The position numbers were made by a program, and so were the translations under genes. A stretch of 64,000 nt of DNA from positions 124,001-188,000 of the forward strand of contig JASVEC010000029.1 of the NCBI GenBank assembly GCA_030770535.1, given 5' to 3'. This DNA comes from Batkoa obscura (taxonomy: Eukaryota; Entomophthoromycota; Entomophthoromycetes; Entomophthorales; Batkoaceae). Shown piece by piece: positions 10,250 through 22,413 of this stretch. Below the pieces are notes generated by a model, which saw nothing but the letters and a program-made list of their open reading frames with translations, did no database searches and had not been told where the DNA came from. Numbering within the stretch: position 1 is the stretch's first letter; every line of letters begins with the position of its first letter.

Positions 10250-12178
10250 TTACACCACCTTACGACCACAACACTCAGTTTCTTCTTTTTTACTTTTACT
10301 TCCACAGCATTCATTATCCCCCTTACCTTCCTCACTCATATTATTCTTTACACTTAATACTCTCTCACTTTTTTTATTTCTATTCTTATTTTTTAAATGA
10401 TTATTATGATTTGGTGTCCAATTTCCTAAAGATTCATTAGCATAAAAATCCATTGGATAGACATTTTGAAATTCAATATTATCTAAAGCAACATTAACTT
10501 CATAAGGAGTTAATAAGGGCTTATTAAATGCATAACCCCAATCAATACTTAATCGAGGACAAGCTATTTGAACAAAACTAATAATCAATGAAATTAAAAA
10601 AGTTATGTTAGTTGATTAATAGTGTTATAACTGTTAATACTTACACATCGATATTTTCAAATTCATTTAATTTGGTTGGAAAAATTTCAGATAATAAAAT
10701 AATACTATAATTTAATCCTTTATCTTGAATCTTCTCTTTCAATGCCTAAAAACAAAACATTATCAATTAAAATCCCTACTACAGAAAAACCCTTACTTCC
10801 AAAACTCGATTACTACCCTGTCTACCAAGGGTACCTAAAATGATACCAAATTTTTTGGCTTTTTTACTCTGTTGAATTGCAAATTCTCTTATCTCATGCA
10901 TTTCACTATGATTATAATATTCTCGAGTAAATTTTTGATTATATGGGTCATATCGATAAGCTGGTAAATCAGGATTAGCTATCATAGCGGCTTCTAAATG
11001 AAATCGACCATCACCTAGGTAGCTAGTATTTTATAAAAGGTATTATAATTGTATTAAATTATTAGGAAGAGGATATATTACACTTACATCAATGCATCTT
11101 GTGAGTTAATTTTTGGTGCTGTACAACCTAATATCTCACCAGGGCTTAATGGCTTACTTTGTGGTATTAAAATTTGATAATTTTTAGAAAGTAATTGATA
11201 TGAAGCCTAATTATTATTATTAATATTTTAAAAAATAAATATTAATATTTTAATGATTCAATAATAAACGTTAATAAAATACTTACTTGTAAAGCAGTAC
11301 CAAATTGAATTGTACCTACTAAGGCTAGTTTACTACCAGCTTCAAAATTATATTCTACAGTATCAATGAAGTGTTGGATATTGATACTGATATCGACAAA
11401 GATGTATAATGTTTTTATACTAGTGATATCAACAGGAACTAATAAAGTTTTAAAATTAAAATATAAAATTCAATAAAATAAATCAATAAAAATGAAACAA
11501 TATTTCAACCTCATTTACCTAAACAAGAATGACCATAATGTAATAAAAAATCACACTTTAATGCTTTAGCTGTGAAATCATCTACACAACATGCACCATA
11601 AGTTACATCCCCCATTATTACTGTTTTTACATTACAGAATCTGATTAAATATTTAAGCTGAATATTTTATTCTTTTTATTAAAAGCTATTTTTTATTTAC
11701 CTTTCCAATATATCCGCTATAGTACAAGCAAACATTAATATACCTTCAGGGAATTGTAAAGCCACTATAAGAGATGGGGATTAATTTTTTGATATTGATA
11801 ATAATAAACTAGTTTAGTAAGATACATATATAAATCATTACCTTTTGTAGCTCCAAATTTTTTAATTTGCCAAATACTCTTGTGAATTTCAAAGTTATAA
11901 TTGGAAGGTAACTAATTTTTATTAAGTTGATTATTATTTTTTAAACATTTTATTAAATAGATAATGTATACTTGTTTTATTGCCATATTTAATAGCTCAT
12001 TATTTAATATATCTTCTGGTATTTGGTTCCATAGTCGACGATTACTAACTCGAGATTTTGGAGCGGTGGCATTATCTATTAGAATTTTTTTTTTAAAATG
12101 ATTTTTTTTGGTATTGATTACTATCTAGTGTCTACCTTCAATATCTTCTATCCCTTTTCTAATTGTTGTTAAATCCAT
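10250..12178 (-). CDS. DPH1: Diphthamide synthase subunit Dph1 (2-(3-amino-3-carboxypropyl)histidine synthase)
   Basis: Ten exons (12178-12136, 12075-11972, 11911-11842, 11764-11701, 11640-11519, 11438-11287, 11206-11088, 11022-10797, 10745-10645, 10577-10250) sum to 1329 nt, or 442 aa, close to the yeast length of about 425. With Dph2, Dph1 transfers the 3-amino-3-carboxypropyl group from SAM to a histidine of elongation factor 2, the first step of diphthamide synthesis in the cytosol. Diagnostic segments: [48 protein letters not shown] with a conserved cluster Cys, [20 protein letters not shown] and [15 protein letters not shown] with the last cluster Cys. The C-terminal 60 residues are charged and end in two Cys-Cys-Gly motifs. 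It is divergent from the Sm-F gene, with 218 bp between start codons. Confidence 0.93.
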
Positions 12179-12396
12179 TTATTTATTTACTTTGATTTAA
12201 TAAAAATAATAACTTGAAATTTCAAAACTAAAATTCCTAAAAATAAATTGCAAAAAAAGGACTAAGTGCCAAAGTTCCAAAATAAAGCTGCATAAATGAA
12301 GTTTATTTTGAATTTTTAGATTCATTCCAATTCAATTTTTAGAAATCAAATTCATTCTTTAACCAAAAGTTGAAAAAGTAAAACAATAATCAAATT
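12179..12396. promoter_or_regulatory. Bidirectional promoter region DPH1 / Sm-F
   Basis: The 218 bp between two divergent start codons must contain both promoters. No clear motif was identified. Confidence 0.45.
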
Positions 12397-13005
12397 ATGT
12401 CAAGTGTAAGTATAACTATATATTATATATTCACAGTTTTAGCAAACCTAACTTCAAAGTTCAACACTGAAAAGTCACAACTTCAAATTTCAAACAATTA
12501 AACTATCAATCTCATTAAAAACTCCACTCACAAAAACGATAAATGCTAATCTCATTTCTCTGTTTATTAGTTAATCCCTGTTAATCCCAAACCCTTTTTA
12601 CAAAATTTAACTGGAAAAGCAGTAGTAGTCAAACTCAAGTGGGGTTTAGAATACAAAGGTTTTTTAACTTCGGTTGATTCTTATATGAATTTACAAGTAA
12701 GCATTTAGTAATAATTGATTTATCTATACGATTATTGTTTCTACTTGTTTTTTATTATCAATTTTTATTTTTATTTTTATTACCTATTAATATTTGCATT
12801 TTTATAGTTGAACTCAGCTGAAGAATTTGAAGATGGAATAGGTGCTCAAGTTGGGGAAGTATTGATAAGGTAAAAAGCTGAACTTTTTTATCTCGGAATG
12901 TGTATTGATAATTTTATTTTGATTATTAGGTGTAATAATGTATTATATATCCGTGGAGCTGATGAAGAATTAAAAGAAGAAGTTAAAGAAGAAGCCATGG
13001 AATAA
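12397..13005 (+). CDS. SMX3: Small nuclear ribonucleoprotein Sm-F
   Basis: Four exons: 12397-12405 (only three codons, MSS), 12571-12696, 12808-12869 and 12930-13005, giving 90 aa. It matches Sm-F end to end: [20 protein letters not shown], then [20 protein letters not shown] (Sm1 motif), then [15 protein letters not shown] (Sm2 motif), and an acidic tail. Sm-F is one of seven proteins in the heteroheptameric ring on U1, U2, U4 and U5 snRNAs, acting in the nucleus in pre-mRNA splicing. The first intron, after the third codon, is about 165 nt, longer than the other introns here. Divergent from DPH1. Confidence 0.95.
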
Positions 13006-14310
13006 AAAAAGACTTTTTTTTTTGAATTGTTAGTATGAATAAATAAATGGCAGTTTTATTTGAAAATTTAATATTTGACTTTGTTTTTTTGGAGTTTTTA
13101 GTTTTTGGATATTGATATGTCTGAGGTAAATTAAGTTGTTTTTTAAATTTAAGTAGATAGTTTTATTTAAAAAATCAAGATAAATAAAAAGAGTATATTA
13201 ATTAATTAAAGTTGCTTATTTTATTTTATAATTTACAAATACACAGCACATAAGGTAAGATAAGAGTATCTATAAAAGTAAATAAGTTAATAAAATACTC
13301 ATATAAAATCAAAATAAGAGTAATAAAATAGTTTCAGAATCATTATACTCGTCAATAAACTCCAGCAACCTGGGCGTTTTCAGCGGATTGACAGATTAAA
13401 TTAAAAATTTTATTTCATCATGCTATTGTTATCATAAATCAGATAAAAAATTACTTACCTTTTAGTTTCTAATGGTGGACAGAGTATAAATGACTTTTCA
13501 TACAATCATTAATATGTGGAAAAACTAAAGAAATGAAGATTAATAAGTAATACTAAGTTATTGTTTTGTTAACATTTAAGAACTCAGGGCTTCTTAGAGA
13601 TAGTTGGTCCATCATTTATTTTTATAAAAAATATCAAAACCGGTATGTTGTTGGATCATCATTGGGATTTTAATGAAAAATTATATATTAAAATAATTAA
13701 TAGTCTACTTACAAATTCAATTCAAAAAGTGATTTTTTATGATAATGAAACTTTTTAAATTTATAAAAATTTTGAGAAAATTTTTTTTCTTATATATTGG
13801 AAAGAGCCAATCAATGATCGATTTTTAAATTAAAATCCCATTAGTAAGGATTTGAGAAATCCAACTTAATTATTTTTTTATTCAAATATTTTAAATGTTA
13901 TCAAAAAGAATAATGGGGATGTATTTTTGTGTTTAAGTTTTACTAACAATTTTTCCGCTCAAATAGCGTTTAAAAATGGAAAAAGTGATGAAGCCAAAAA
14001 AGACACCCTCAATAATTTATTAAAAAAATAAGAATAAAAAGAATAAAAACAAAATTCATTAAAAAGATATTAAAAATTTATTAATAAAAAAAATTTAAAT
14101 TAGATTATTTATCGTTAATATTATATATACTATAAAAAAATAAAAAAAATAAAAAATTGATTATCAATCATTCGATCATTCAATCAATCATTTTCGTCTT
14201 CATTCCCAATTCATCGTACATCCAATTCTTCTTTTCCAACAATGTCAAATATCTTATTAAATCCTCAAATAACCAATAACATACTCAATACTGTTTATTC
14301 CATTATATCC
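13006..14310. other. Intergenic region with one G4-MITE
   Basis: Mostly AT-rich sequence holding the MITE at 13915-14010. On the minus strand a fragment near 13455-13515 reads FPHINDCMKSHLYSVHH before a stop and is followed by a GTAAGT donor. It is too short to call as a gene. Confidence 0.5.
13915..14010 (+). mobile_element. G4-MITE copy, 96 bp
   Basis: GGGGATGTATTTTTGTG ... AGACACCCTC. Both flanks carry AATAAT, so the duplication cannot be placed exactly. Confidence 0.8.
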
Positions 14311-17300
14311 TTAATGTTCCCCTTCCATTGGTTCTGTAATGGTAATCATTGTATCATCATGATTTTCTTCCACTTCCGCTTCCACATCAAATAACCAATG
14401 GTATTGTAATATTAAGTTTTTAACCAAGTTTTGTTGATGACCTAAATTAGCCATAGATAAAGCAAAGCTGGACTCACTTGGTGGTGGTCGAAAGATAGTG
14501 GGGCCAAATACAATAGCTAAATTAGTTGCATACATATGATTTGTTTCTTCAAAGTCGGTGACACTAAGAGGAAATAATGAATAATTAAGTCATTGTTATT
14601 TATATTATTAGATTTAATCAAAACTTACTGTTCTAAATGTTCAATTAATGTTTTTAAAAAGATATAATTTTGTTCTGGTAATTTTGGTAACACATCTTTG
14701 ATTGCAAATAAGCGTTCATCATAATCTTCAACAGCTAAATTCATTATTAATATCTTATTTTTTTAAATATTAATTTAAAAAAATACTTACTAACAGCACT
14801 AATAAAATTATCATATAATTCATAAGTAGCTATAGGTTCTGGTAAATCTCTTAAATATTGTTTTAAGGTACATGCAACTACATTAATATCTCCCCACTCA
14901 TCTTGTGTTAAATCCATACTTTCGGAATCTAATTAAAAATACAATTAATATTATATCCCATTAATCATTTATCCCAATTTAAATTTTACCTTCATCAAAT
15001 GCTTTACATAAAGCACTAATTCTTGAAGCTGAGCCAGGTACTCGATAGATACCCACTTCATCTAATCCTCTTTTTTCAACTTCAGCAATACATTTTTTTA
15101 CTACTAGTGGTAATTCTTTATCTTTCATAACTTTACTTAATTCAACACCAAACACTAATAAAAAATAATACATTAAAATCTCAATTCATAATAGATACAA
15201 ATAAATTTTTTAAAAAGTTACCTGAATTCCTTGATTTTGTTGTAACAATTGAAGTAGAATTATCTTCTTCATTTAATGAACTTAAATCTTGAGCTAATAA
15301 AGTAACTCTTCTAGCTGCTGCTTGTTGGGCTGCTACATTAATTACATGTACCCATTCATCCATATCCACTTTATCTAAACATTGAATTAAATATTCCCCT
15401 CCTTCTTCAGTAATAATTCTAATAACAAAATCTCTTTTTGTATAACCTTCATCCACGATAGTAGTTGAATTAATGAGCTTAATAACATGCACTGGTTTTT
15501 TGGAAGTAATACTCGAAAATTTTGAAAGCGATAAAGAAGTATCACCCGAAGATTGAACGGTTTTGTAGAGGGAAGCCATTTTCATTAATTCTTTTGTTTT
15601 TGCTTTACGAACTTGCTGTTCTTTTTGTTGTTTATCATACAATTTAGCTTGTTCTTGTTGTTTTTTTAACATTTCTAATTGATGAGCTTTGACTTCTCGC
15701 ATTACTTTTTCCCTTTCTCGATTTTCTAATTTTTGTTTTTCTAATTGTTCACTTACAATAGTTCCAAAAATTCGTCGAAAAGAACCGGTTCCTGTAGCAT
15801 AATGATATATACTAGTGGCATAATTTGAGTGTGTATTACCATTTTCTGCGGATGCTATTTGTTTGACCATTACCCAATCCGGTTTCTTTAATGCTTCTAA
15901 ACCAGACAATAATTTCATTGTATCAAAACCTTTACGATTAGGTGGATTAACTGTAGCTATACCAACCCATTCTGTGAAACATTGTAACAATTTATAAATA
16001 ACTGTTCTCTTTGAAAAATTTAATATGGATGTTGAGGCTGCTGAATGATCTGGTAAAGATCTTATAATGGAACAAATACTTTCAAATACATAACCTACAC
16101 AAGGAGTTACAATTTCAATTTGTGGTAAATCTTCTTCAAGTGTACGCTCAATAGCTTCAATTAATGGATTTAAATCATCAATTGGTACATTATATTTTGA
16201 TGCGATTTCATTCCAAGCTCGATTAAAACATCTACTCTCTGGACTAATTAAACCACTTAATAAACCTCTTTCAACAAAGGAAGGTAATTGATAATTTTTT
16301 AATAATTTTTCAATTTCTTCTTGAGGTAATGACATTAATTCAGCTAATAATTGATAATGAGAACTAGCTAAATCTATCATTTTTCTCCGACAAATAATAA
16401 TCATTTTAATTAATTTAATAATTCTTTCAATTCTTTCTTCTATTTTTAATTCAATTGAAACTTGCTGAATAGCCCATGTTCTTATTTTATCTCTAAATTG
16501 CCAAAGATCAGCAATTGGTCTTGGAAATAAAGATACTAACACTCGATCACAAGTTAATGAAGTTTGATTTTGATTTTGAGTAGAATTATTAGTGGAATTT
16601 AATATAGTACATCTTCTTCTACAATTTTCTAATAAACTAAATATATCTGAAATTGCTGTTTCATCTTCTGAATAGGATAATGGTTTACTTGAACTTAACC
16701 ATGACCAATTACTTATACTTTGTGCTTCTAATAATGAACTACTTAATAAATAATCTTTAGGGGTAGCTTTCTTAAGCATTGGTGCAATAAAATGGTGAAA
16801 GGCATCTAATAATTGATTTTCACTATATAAATCTAAGTCCCATGAAGATACTTGGTATGGTACTGATGTAGTTGCAGCTAATAGGTTTTCAGTAGAACCA
16901 GCAGGTGAATTCATTAACGCATATGGTGTACGAAATACAGGTTCATTTCTTTCTTCTTTTACTTTATTACCTGAACTTACAATGGGTGTTAATGAACGTG
17001 TTTCACATAAAATATGTAATTCTGAAGCAGCTTCCGAAATGGATTTATCTAATATATTACTCATTCTTTCACTTAAAGAATGTAAAAAGATAAATATTAA
17101 CTCTAATAAATCAGGAGAATCAAGGAAATCATGAAAATGATAAGTAATCCAAAATTTAAATATATCTAATATTTGAGCTTCTTCTTTAACACTTTGTTGA
17201 AATAAATCTTCACTTGGTTTGGAATTCGTCATAACTTTTGACAAAGATTTATTAAAACACTCTTTTAACAATTCAAATAACCTTTTTGGTGTTGTTATAC

Positions 17301-20300
17301 TTCGAAATGTACAAAAAAAGATTTCTCGATATTCTTCACTATCAAATTTTAATAAATTAGATCCCCCATATAATGGATTTTCTTTATAATTTAATAAATA
17401 AGGTGAATATTGATTTAATCCATAAACTAATATCTCTACTAATTCTTCAATTTTACCAGAGCATACTTGGACTTCAATTAAATTATCACTAATTGTTGAA
17501 TTTCCTAATGAAAGATGATTTAAATCTTCTAATGGATCTAATAAAAATAATTAATAATAGTTAAATAATTAAACATTAAAATATAATAAACTATTAAATA
17601 ATTAGAATAAAAATTTACCTTGAACTAATTTCTTTTTTGGTACTTTAAATAAAATTAAAGAATGGTCTTTTACTAATAAGAGGGATTCTTTTAAAGCTCC
17701 CAGTTTACTCAATGCTAATTTATTATCATAATTATCAAATTGATTGGAACTCACTTTTCTAGCGGATTCTCTTGAAACTGGACTTGAATAAGCAGAAACA
17801 GGAACTGATTGGGTACGTTTTCTAAATAAACCATTTTCATTATTATTATTTCCAGCTCCAAAATTACTATTATCTAAGCCAATATTACTATTATTAAGTG
17901 GAAAATGGGAGGAAATCAAATCAATAAATAAGGGTGAATTGGGCAATGATTTAGGAAATTTTAAAGATACAATTGCTGAGATTAATCGGGATGGATTTTT
18001 TTCATTAGTAATATAATCATCTACAAAGGACATTTCACAAATTAAAGATCTTTTGTGTAAACTTTCTTGAAGATAATCCGATCCAATTTCACCACCAAAT
18101 GAACCTTGATCTTTATTATTTGTTGAACTTATACTTTTAAAATAATCAAAATAAACTTTTTTAATTTTAAATGGACATGTTGTATTTTTATAAGCTTCAT
18201 GACTTAAAGAATATGGCCATTGACTTTGTAATGCTTGAGCGATCGAATAAACTTCATGAAACCCATTAAATTCATATCTCATCCCATTTTGTTCATTAAA
18301 ATTATCGACTTGGCTATTTTTTTTCACCACTTTTAAAACAAAATGCTTTAATGCTCCAAAATAAGGTATAATAAATTTGGTAGGTGATCTTTTAGCACTT
18401 GGTTCTTGTAATAATACCATACATTTAGGTGGATTCGGTTTACCTGGATGTAAAGGTGAATATAATCCTAAATCTAATAACACAGGTACCCATCGTTTAG
18501 TTACTAATTTAATTAATCGTTTATCTACACTTCGCCAAGTTTCGCTTAACCTAGTAACTACTGGAGAACAAATAGCAATTGCAATAGCTATCCATGAGGT
18601 CATATCACCTAAATCGCGTGCCATATGGCCCACTTGAATCCATTGATTTAAAATAGCTGCTCTACGGGAGGGTGCTGAAGAAGGAGTTGCAAAAAATAAA
18701 TGATGATAAATCAATTTAGTTAAAAAATGATGTTCTGGTGAAGAATAAGAAAATATATTAAGACCACTATTAATTAAACCTAATATTAATTTTGGATCCC
18801 CCAAACTTTCTGAATATTTACCAATCACTTGATAATGAAAAGCATATAATTGTTGAGCTAATTCCTGTGGATCCATTTTTAAAAATACGGAAGGTGTTAA
18901 ACCAGTTTTTATTAAAGATGATAAATTATTTTGATTAATTTCTGTTGCTCCTGGATCTGTTAAACTTGGGCTATCTAATACTTCATTTTGTAAATGTTCA
19001 TATTTGGTTTTCAAATTGGTATAAATTGATAATAAATTGAATCTTGATTCAATTGATATTAAATTTTGTTTTATGAAACTTTCTAAATTAATAAATGTAT
19101 CTTCACAAATAATAAAGGAACTTAATGATAACCAAGCAGCAATAAATTCAGCAATTCTTAAATTAATTTCTTGATCTTCACTTGTAAAATCAACTTCATT
19201 TTTTGGAAGTAATTCTCTATAATGTTTTAACATATCAAATATAGCTGATGAGGTAGTGAATAAAGGATAAGTGAATAAAAATACTTCACGATAATTCGTT
19301 CCATTTTTATATGTTTTGGATGCAAAAATAGCTTCATGAATAAGTGCGTCAACGGTTCCAGATTCTATAATAAATCTGGATAAACTATGAGCATTTTCTG
19401 GTGCACAATTGAAGAGTAATTCTGGATGTGAATCCAAAGTAGAAATTTGTTTCGATTGATTAGGATCGATAGTTGATAATGCTTCTGAAGTAAAGGATGC
19501 TCCATCACCTCTAGAAAATGAAGAATTCATTTCATTCATCATACTTTCATCTGGTAAAGACATTGGAAGTACTTCAGAAGCTGGTAGTTCTTTTGAAGCA
19601 GATAAACGAGATGTCCATGCTAATTTAGATTCTGAATTTGGAGCTACAAAAAGTCTAGTTGTCCTTACTTTGTCTAAGATAAAAAGTTGAAAAGCTTGAA
19701 CTTTTCCTGATGCTAATGGGGTAGAATAATCGTTTTGTGGAGTAAGCGTAGATATCGATGAGGCGGAAGAATTAGTGTGACTAAATATTGGATTACGACT
19801 AGAACCATTACCTGTATTAAATACCGTTGATGAAGCATCAATGACATCACAATCCTTCAATTTATACGTTGCATGATGTTTCCATTTTGTAAATGAACCT
19901 TTACTGGGATCCATCTCTTCATTTAAATTTCCAGGACTACCAATTTTTAAAGCATCATTAACCGCATTAAAAATACTTGTACGATTGTTACGGATCCATC
20001 GTCTTTTAAATACCATCAAAAGTTCATCAAATATAAGTAAACAGGTATATCGTTTAAATTTAAAGTGTAAAACATCCACCTCGGTAAAAATATCACCATA
20101 AACGTATTTTTCTGATAGTGGCTTAGAAGTTCTTGTTGATGAAAATAGGAGTGATCTTGCATTAGAATCGAATGTGGCGGGAATTAAGGGCATGCCAGTG
20201 GACGAAGGACTCCTTGAAGTTTTTGAAAAGATACTTGATGGGGAGGAAGATAGAGGGGAACTAGAACCAAGGCTACTAGTTGAAAAAGCAATTGAATTAC

Positions 20301-20826
20301 GTACTTCCGCTTCGGTCGGTGGTTTATAAAATGAAAGTTTAGCGCCAAGTAAAGTAACGTAGTATAATTTCCAGCTTCTTGTTAATGTATTGGTAACTGA
20401 ACCCGGTATCATATCCACTTTTTTATTTATGTAACCTTCTTTAATGATTGATGTTGAACTTTCATGCTTATTTTTACTTGTTAATTTTGCTAATGTATTT
20501 TCTTCGGCATTGGAACTAATAGAATTAAGGCTTTCCAAGCTATAATTAGCGTTTCCAAGTTTAATTGCTAAATTGGATTGACCACTTGAAAAAGAACGAT
20601 CAGCATATTGGACGCCATTAAAAGTGTTTACGGAAGAAGTTGAATTTTTGCGGTTATAACTCAACTCCCCTTCTTCTGGTAAGTCTTCTAACCTTGACAT
20701 ATGACCGTTTGGACTTTTTCCGAACATTGAGTTTAACGATTGGGAACCAAATACGGTATGTGGACGGGAATTATGAGTATTATTACCTTTTGGCTGCCTC
20801 CTATTGGTAACATTATAAGCGGTCAT
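14311..20826 (-). CDS. BEM2: Bem2-like protein: PH / RasGEF-type / PH / RhoGAP
   Basis: Six exons (20826-17619, 17537-15222, 15154-14990, 14928-14795, 14753-14629, 14563-14311) total 6201 nt, or 2066 aa, close to yeast Bem2 (about 2170). Order of parts: low-complexity Ser/Asn N-terminus; a PH-like region from about residue 135 (EGYINKKVDMIPGS, RSWKLYYVTLLG); a RasGEF-like catalytic region about 645-850 (MDPQELAQQLYAFHYQVI, GHMARDLGDMTSWIAIAIA); a RasGEF_N-like part after the first intron (FRSITTPKRLFELL); a Lys/Gln-rich coiled coil (EREKVMREVKAHQLEMLKKQ); a PH domain about 1740-1815; and a C-terminal RhoGAP with arginine finger in VGIYRVPGS and NLAIVFGPTIFRPP. The likely role is to stimulate GTP hydrolysis by a Rho GTPase at the cortex for polarity and wall integrity. 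Exon 4 seems to use donor GTTAGT to keep phase. Confidence 0.9.
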
Positions 20827-21915
20827 ATTATTCCATAAAATAATTAAGAGTTAAAAAATATTAATTCAAAAGTAATTAGTGAAATTTGAAATAAAAAATG
20901 ATTTTTAATTGGTATCAAACTGCAAATTATTGGAGTCAAAAGTGGCACATCTTATTCATTAACAATTTACTATGAATTTGAAAATTTCTCTAATTGGAAG
21001 TTAGAACCAATCAATTGAATTAATAACATAGATTTTGACATATTAGTGGATTATTTTCATTATGGAACCAATGTTATTTCCGTTACACAGTGAACATGAT
21101 GATGATTGGTCTGAAATCGACCTATGATTCCTATTTAAACTTAACCACATACCTGTAATTTTATCCAAAACTATTAGATTTCTAAAACATATTAAATTTT
21201 AAATTGAACATGAATTAATGTCTATTTTGAATATTTATTTAGTAATGGAATGCCACTAAAATGGTATCAAATATTTAATTTTATTTTCATTTTAACTTTT
21301 TGTTTGTACTACTCAGGAAAGTAGGATTATGTGAAATAAATAAATCGATATTCACTAAAAAAATTTAATATGAACTATTGTTTTGTGTGTTTTTATCAAA
21401 TTATATAAGCTGCATGGTTTAAAACCTGGGAATATTTAAGTATAGCTTTAAATAAAGACAGAAATAAAACAATAATAAAAAGTAAAGTGTAATTAACAAT
21501 TCGACTTTTATTGACACCTCTTAATTTTATTATTCTGCAGTTTCTGTTTATTTTAAGCTTAGTCGTTGTCTATGAACTAACTTAAATTAAATTTATAAAA
21601 TTTATTGACTTGTTTTTTTAACTATAAAAGTTAATTTAAAATTATTGAATAGATTTTTTATAATTAACCACTTTTGGTAGTTTTTAGAGAGTGAGTAGTT
21701 TATACATCTTCCCCATCATTTCTTCTATTTCTATTTTTATTTTTATTTTAATAAAATCTGGATTTTGTAACACTATATTTATTACGACATCATTGCTATT
21801 ATAAATTGAATTTTGTAACATTTTGTTTAATTCTGTTATTAGTGTAATATTAAAATAATATTGTAGAATTAACAATTATTTAAATAAAAACGCTATTTAT
21901 TATAGAAAGATACAA
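20827..21915. other. Intergenic region between BEM2-like and PacC-like genes
   Basis: Upstream region of the BEM2-like gene and 3' flank of the PacC-like gene. A 21-codon plus-strand ORF at 21062-21127 (ends DDDWSEIDL) is the only protein-like item and is not called as a gene. No known repeat. Confidence 0.45.
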
Positions 21916-22413
21916 TTAATTGATAATAAAACTTATTGTTGGACTTTTATATGAGTAAAATTCAGGTTGCTCCTTATTTATTAGATGGGATTCATCAGTT
22001 TTAATTAAACTTAATAGATCCATACTATGGATTTCACTACTCTTTTCTTCTGAACTTGGCCTTGTATCACTAGTATAAACTCTCTCCTTGTGCCTCCTTA
22101 TTTCGTGTTTTTTTAAATCTTGTGGTCTCTTGAATTTTTTTGGACAATTCTAAATAAAAGATTAACAATTGGACTACAATGTCAAAAAAAGAAAACTTAC
22201 TCTACACAGATATGGTTTGTGATCCAAATGAATTTTGATATGAGAAACAATATGATCTCTTTTATGAAAGATAGAAGTACAATTTTTCCAATGACAATTT
22301 AAACATAAATTTCGGGTAACTTTTCGACCAATATGATGAAGTACAAGATGAGCTTGTAATTCTTGAGCGTCCCCAAATTGAATTTTACAATCATCCCATT
22401 CACAGATATGCAT
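21916..22413 (-). CDS. Minimal PacC/Rim101-type C2H2 zinc-finger protein
   Basis: Two exons, 22413-22201 and 22149-21916, give 148 aa. The zinc-finger block follows the PacC/Rim101 plan: finger 1 CEWDDC...H...H; finger 2 HIGRKVTRNLCLNCHWKNC with the HVGRK-like linker, then KRDHIVSHIKIHLDHKPYLC; finger 3 CPKKFKRPQDLKKHEIRRH, in which KRPQDLKKH is the hallmark of this family. In other fungi PacC/Rim101 binds GCCARG sites and controls alkaline-pH genes. Only about 60 residues follow finger 3 (Ser/Glu-rich, LLSLIKTDE), so the long regulatory tail with the processing sites and the pH-pathway interaction region is missing. It could be a constitutively 'processed' form or a paralogue; further 3' exons cannot be excluded, but the second exon ends at a clean TAA. 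Confidence 0.82.

Noticed and set aside
13455-13515. Minus-strand fragment FPHINDCMKSHLYSVHH as a small Cys-containing protein exon
   Set aside because: Only 17 residues before a stop, with no partner exon found.
18377-18637. 86-codon plus-strand ORF
   Set aside because: Antisense to the RasGEF-like part of the BEM2-like gene.
21062-21127. 21-codon ORF MEPMLFPLHSE...DDDWSEIDL
   Set aside because: Too short, no family and no splice partner identified; noted only in the intergenic entry.
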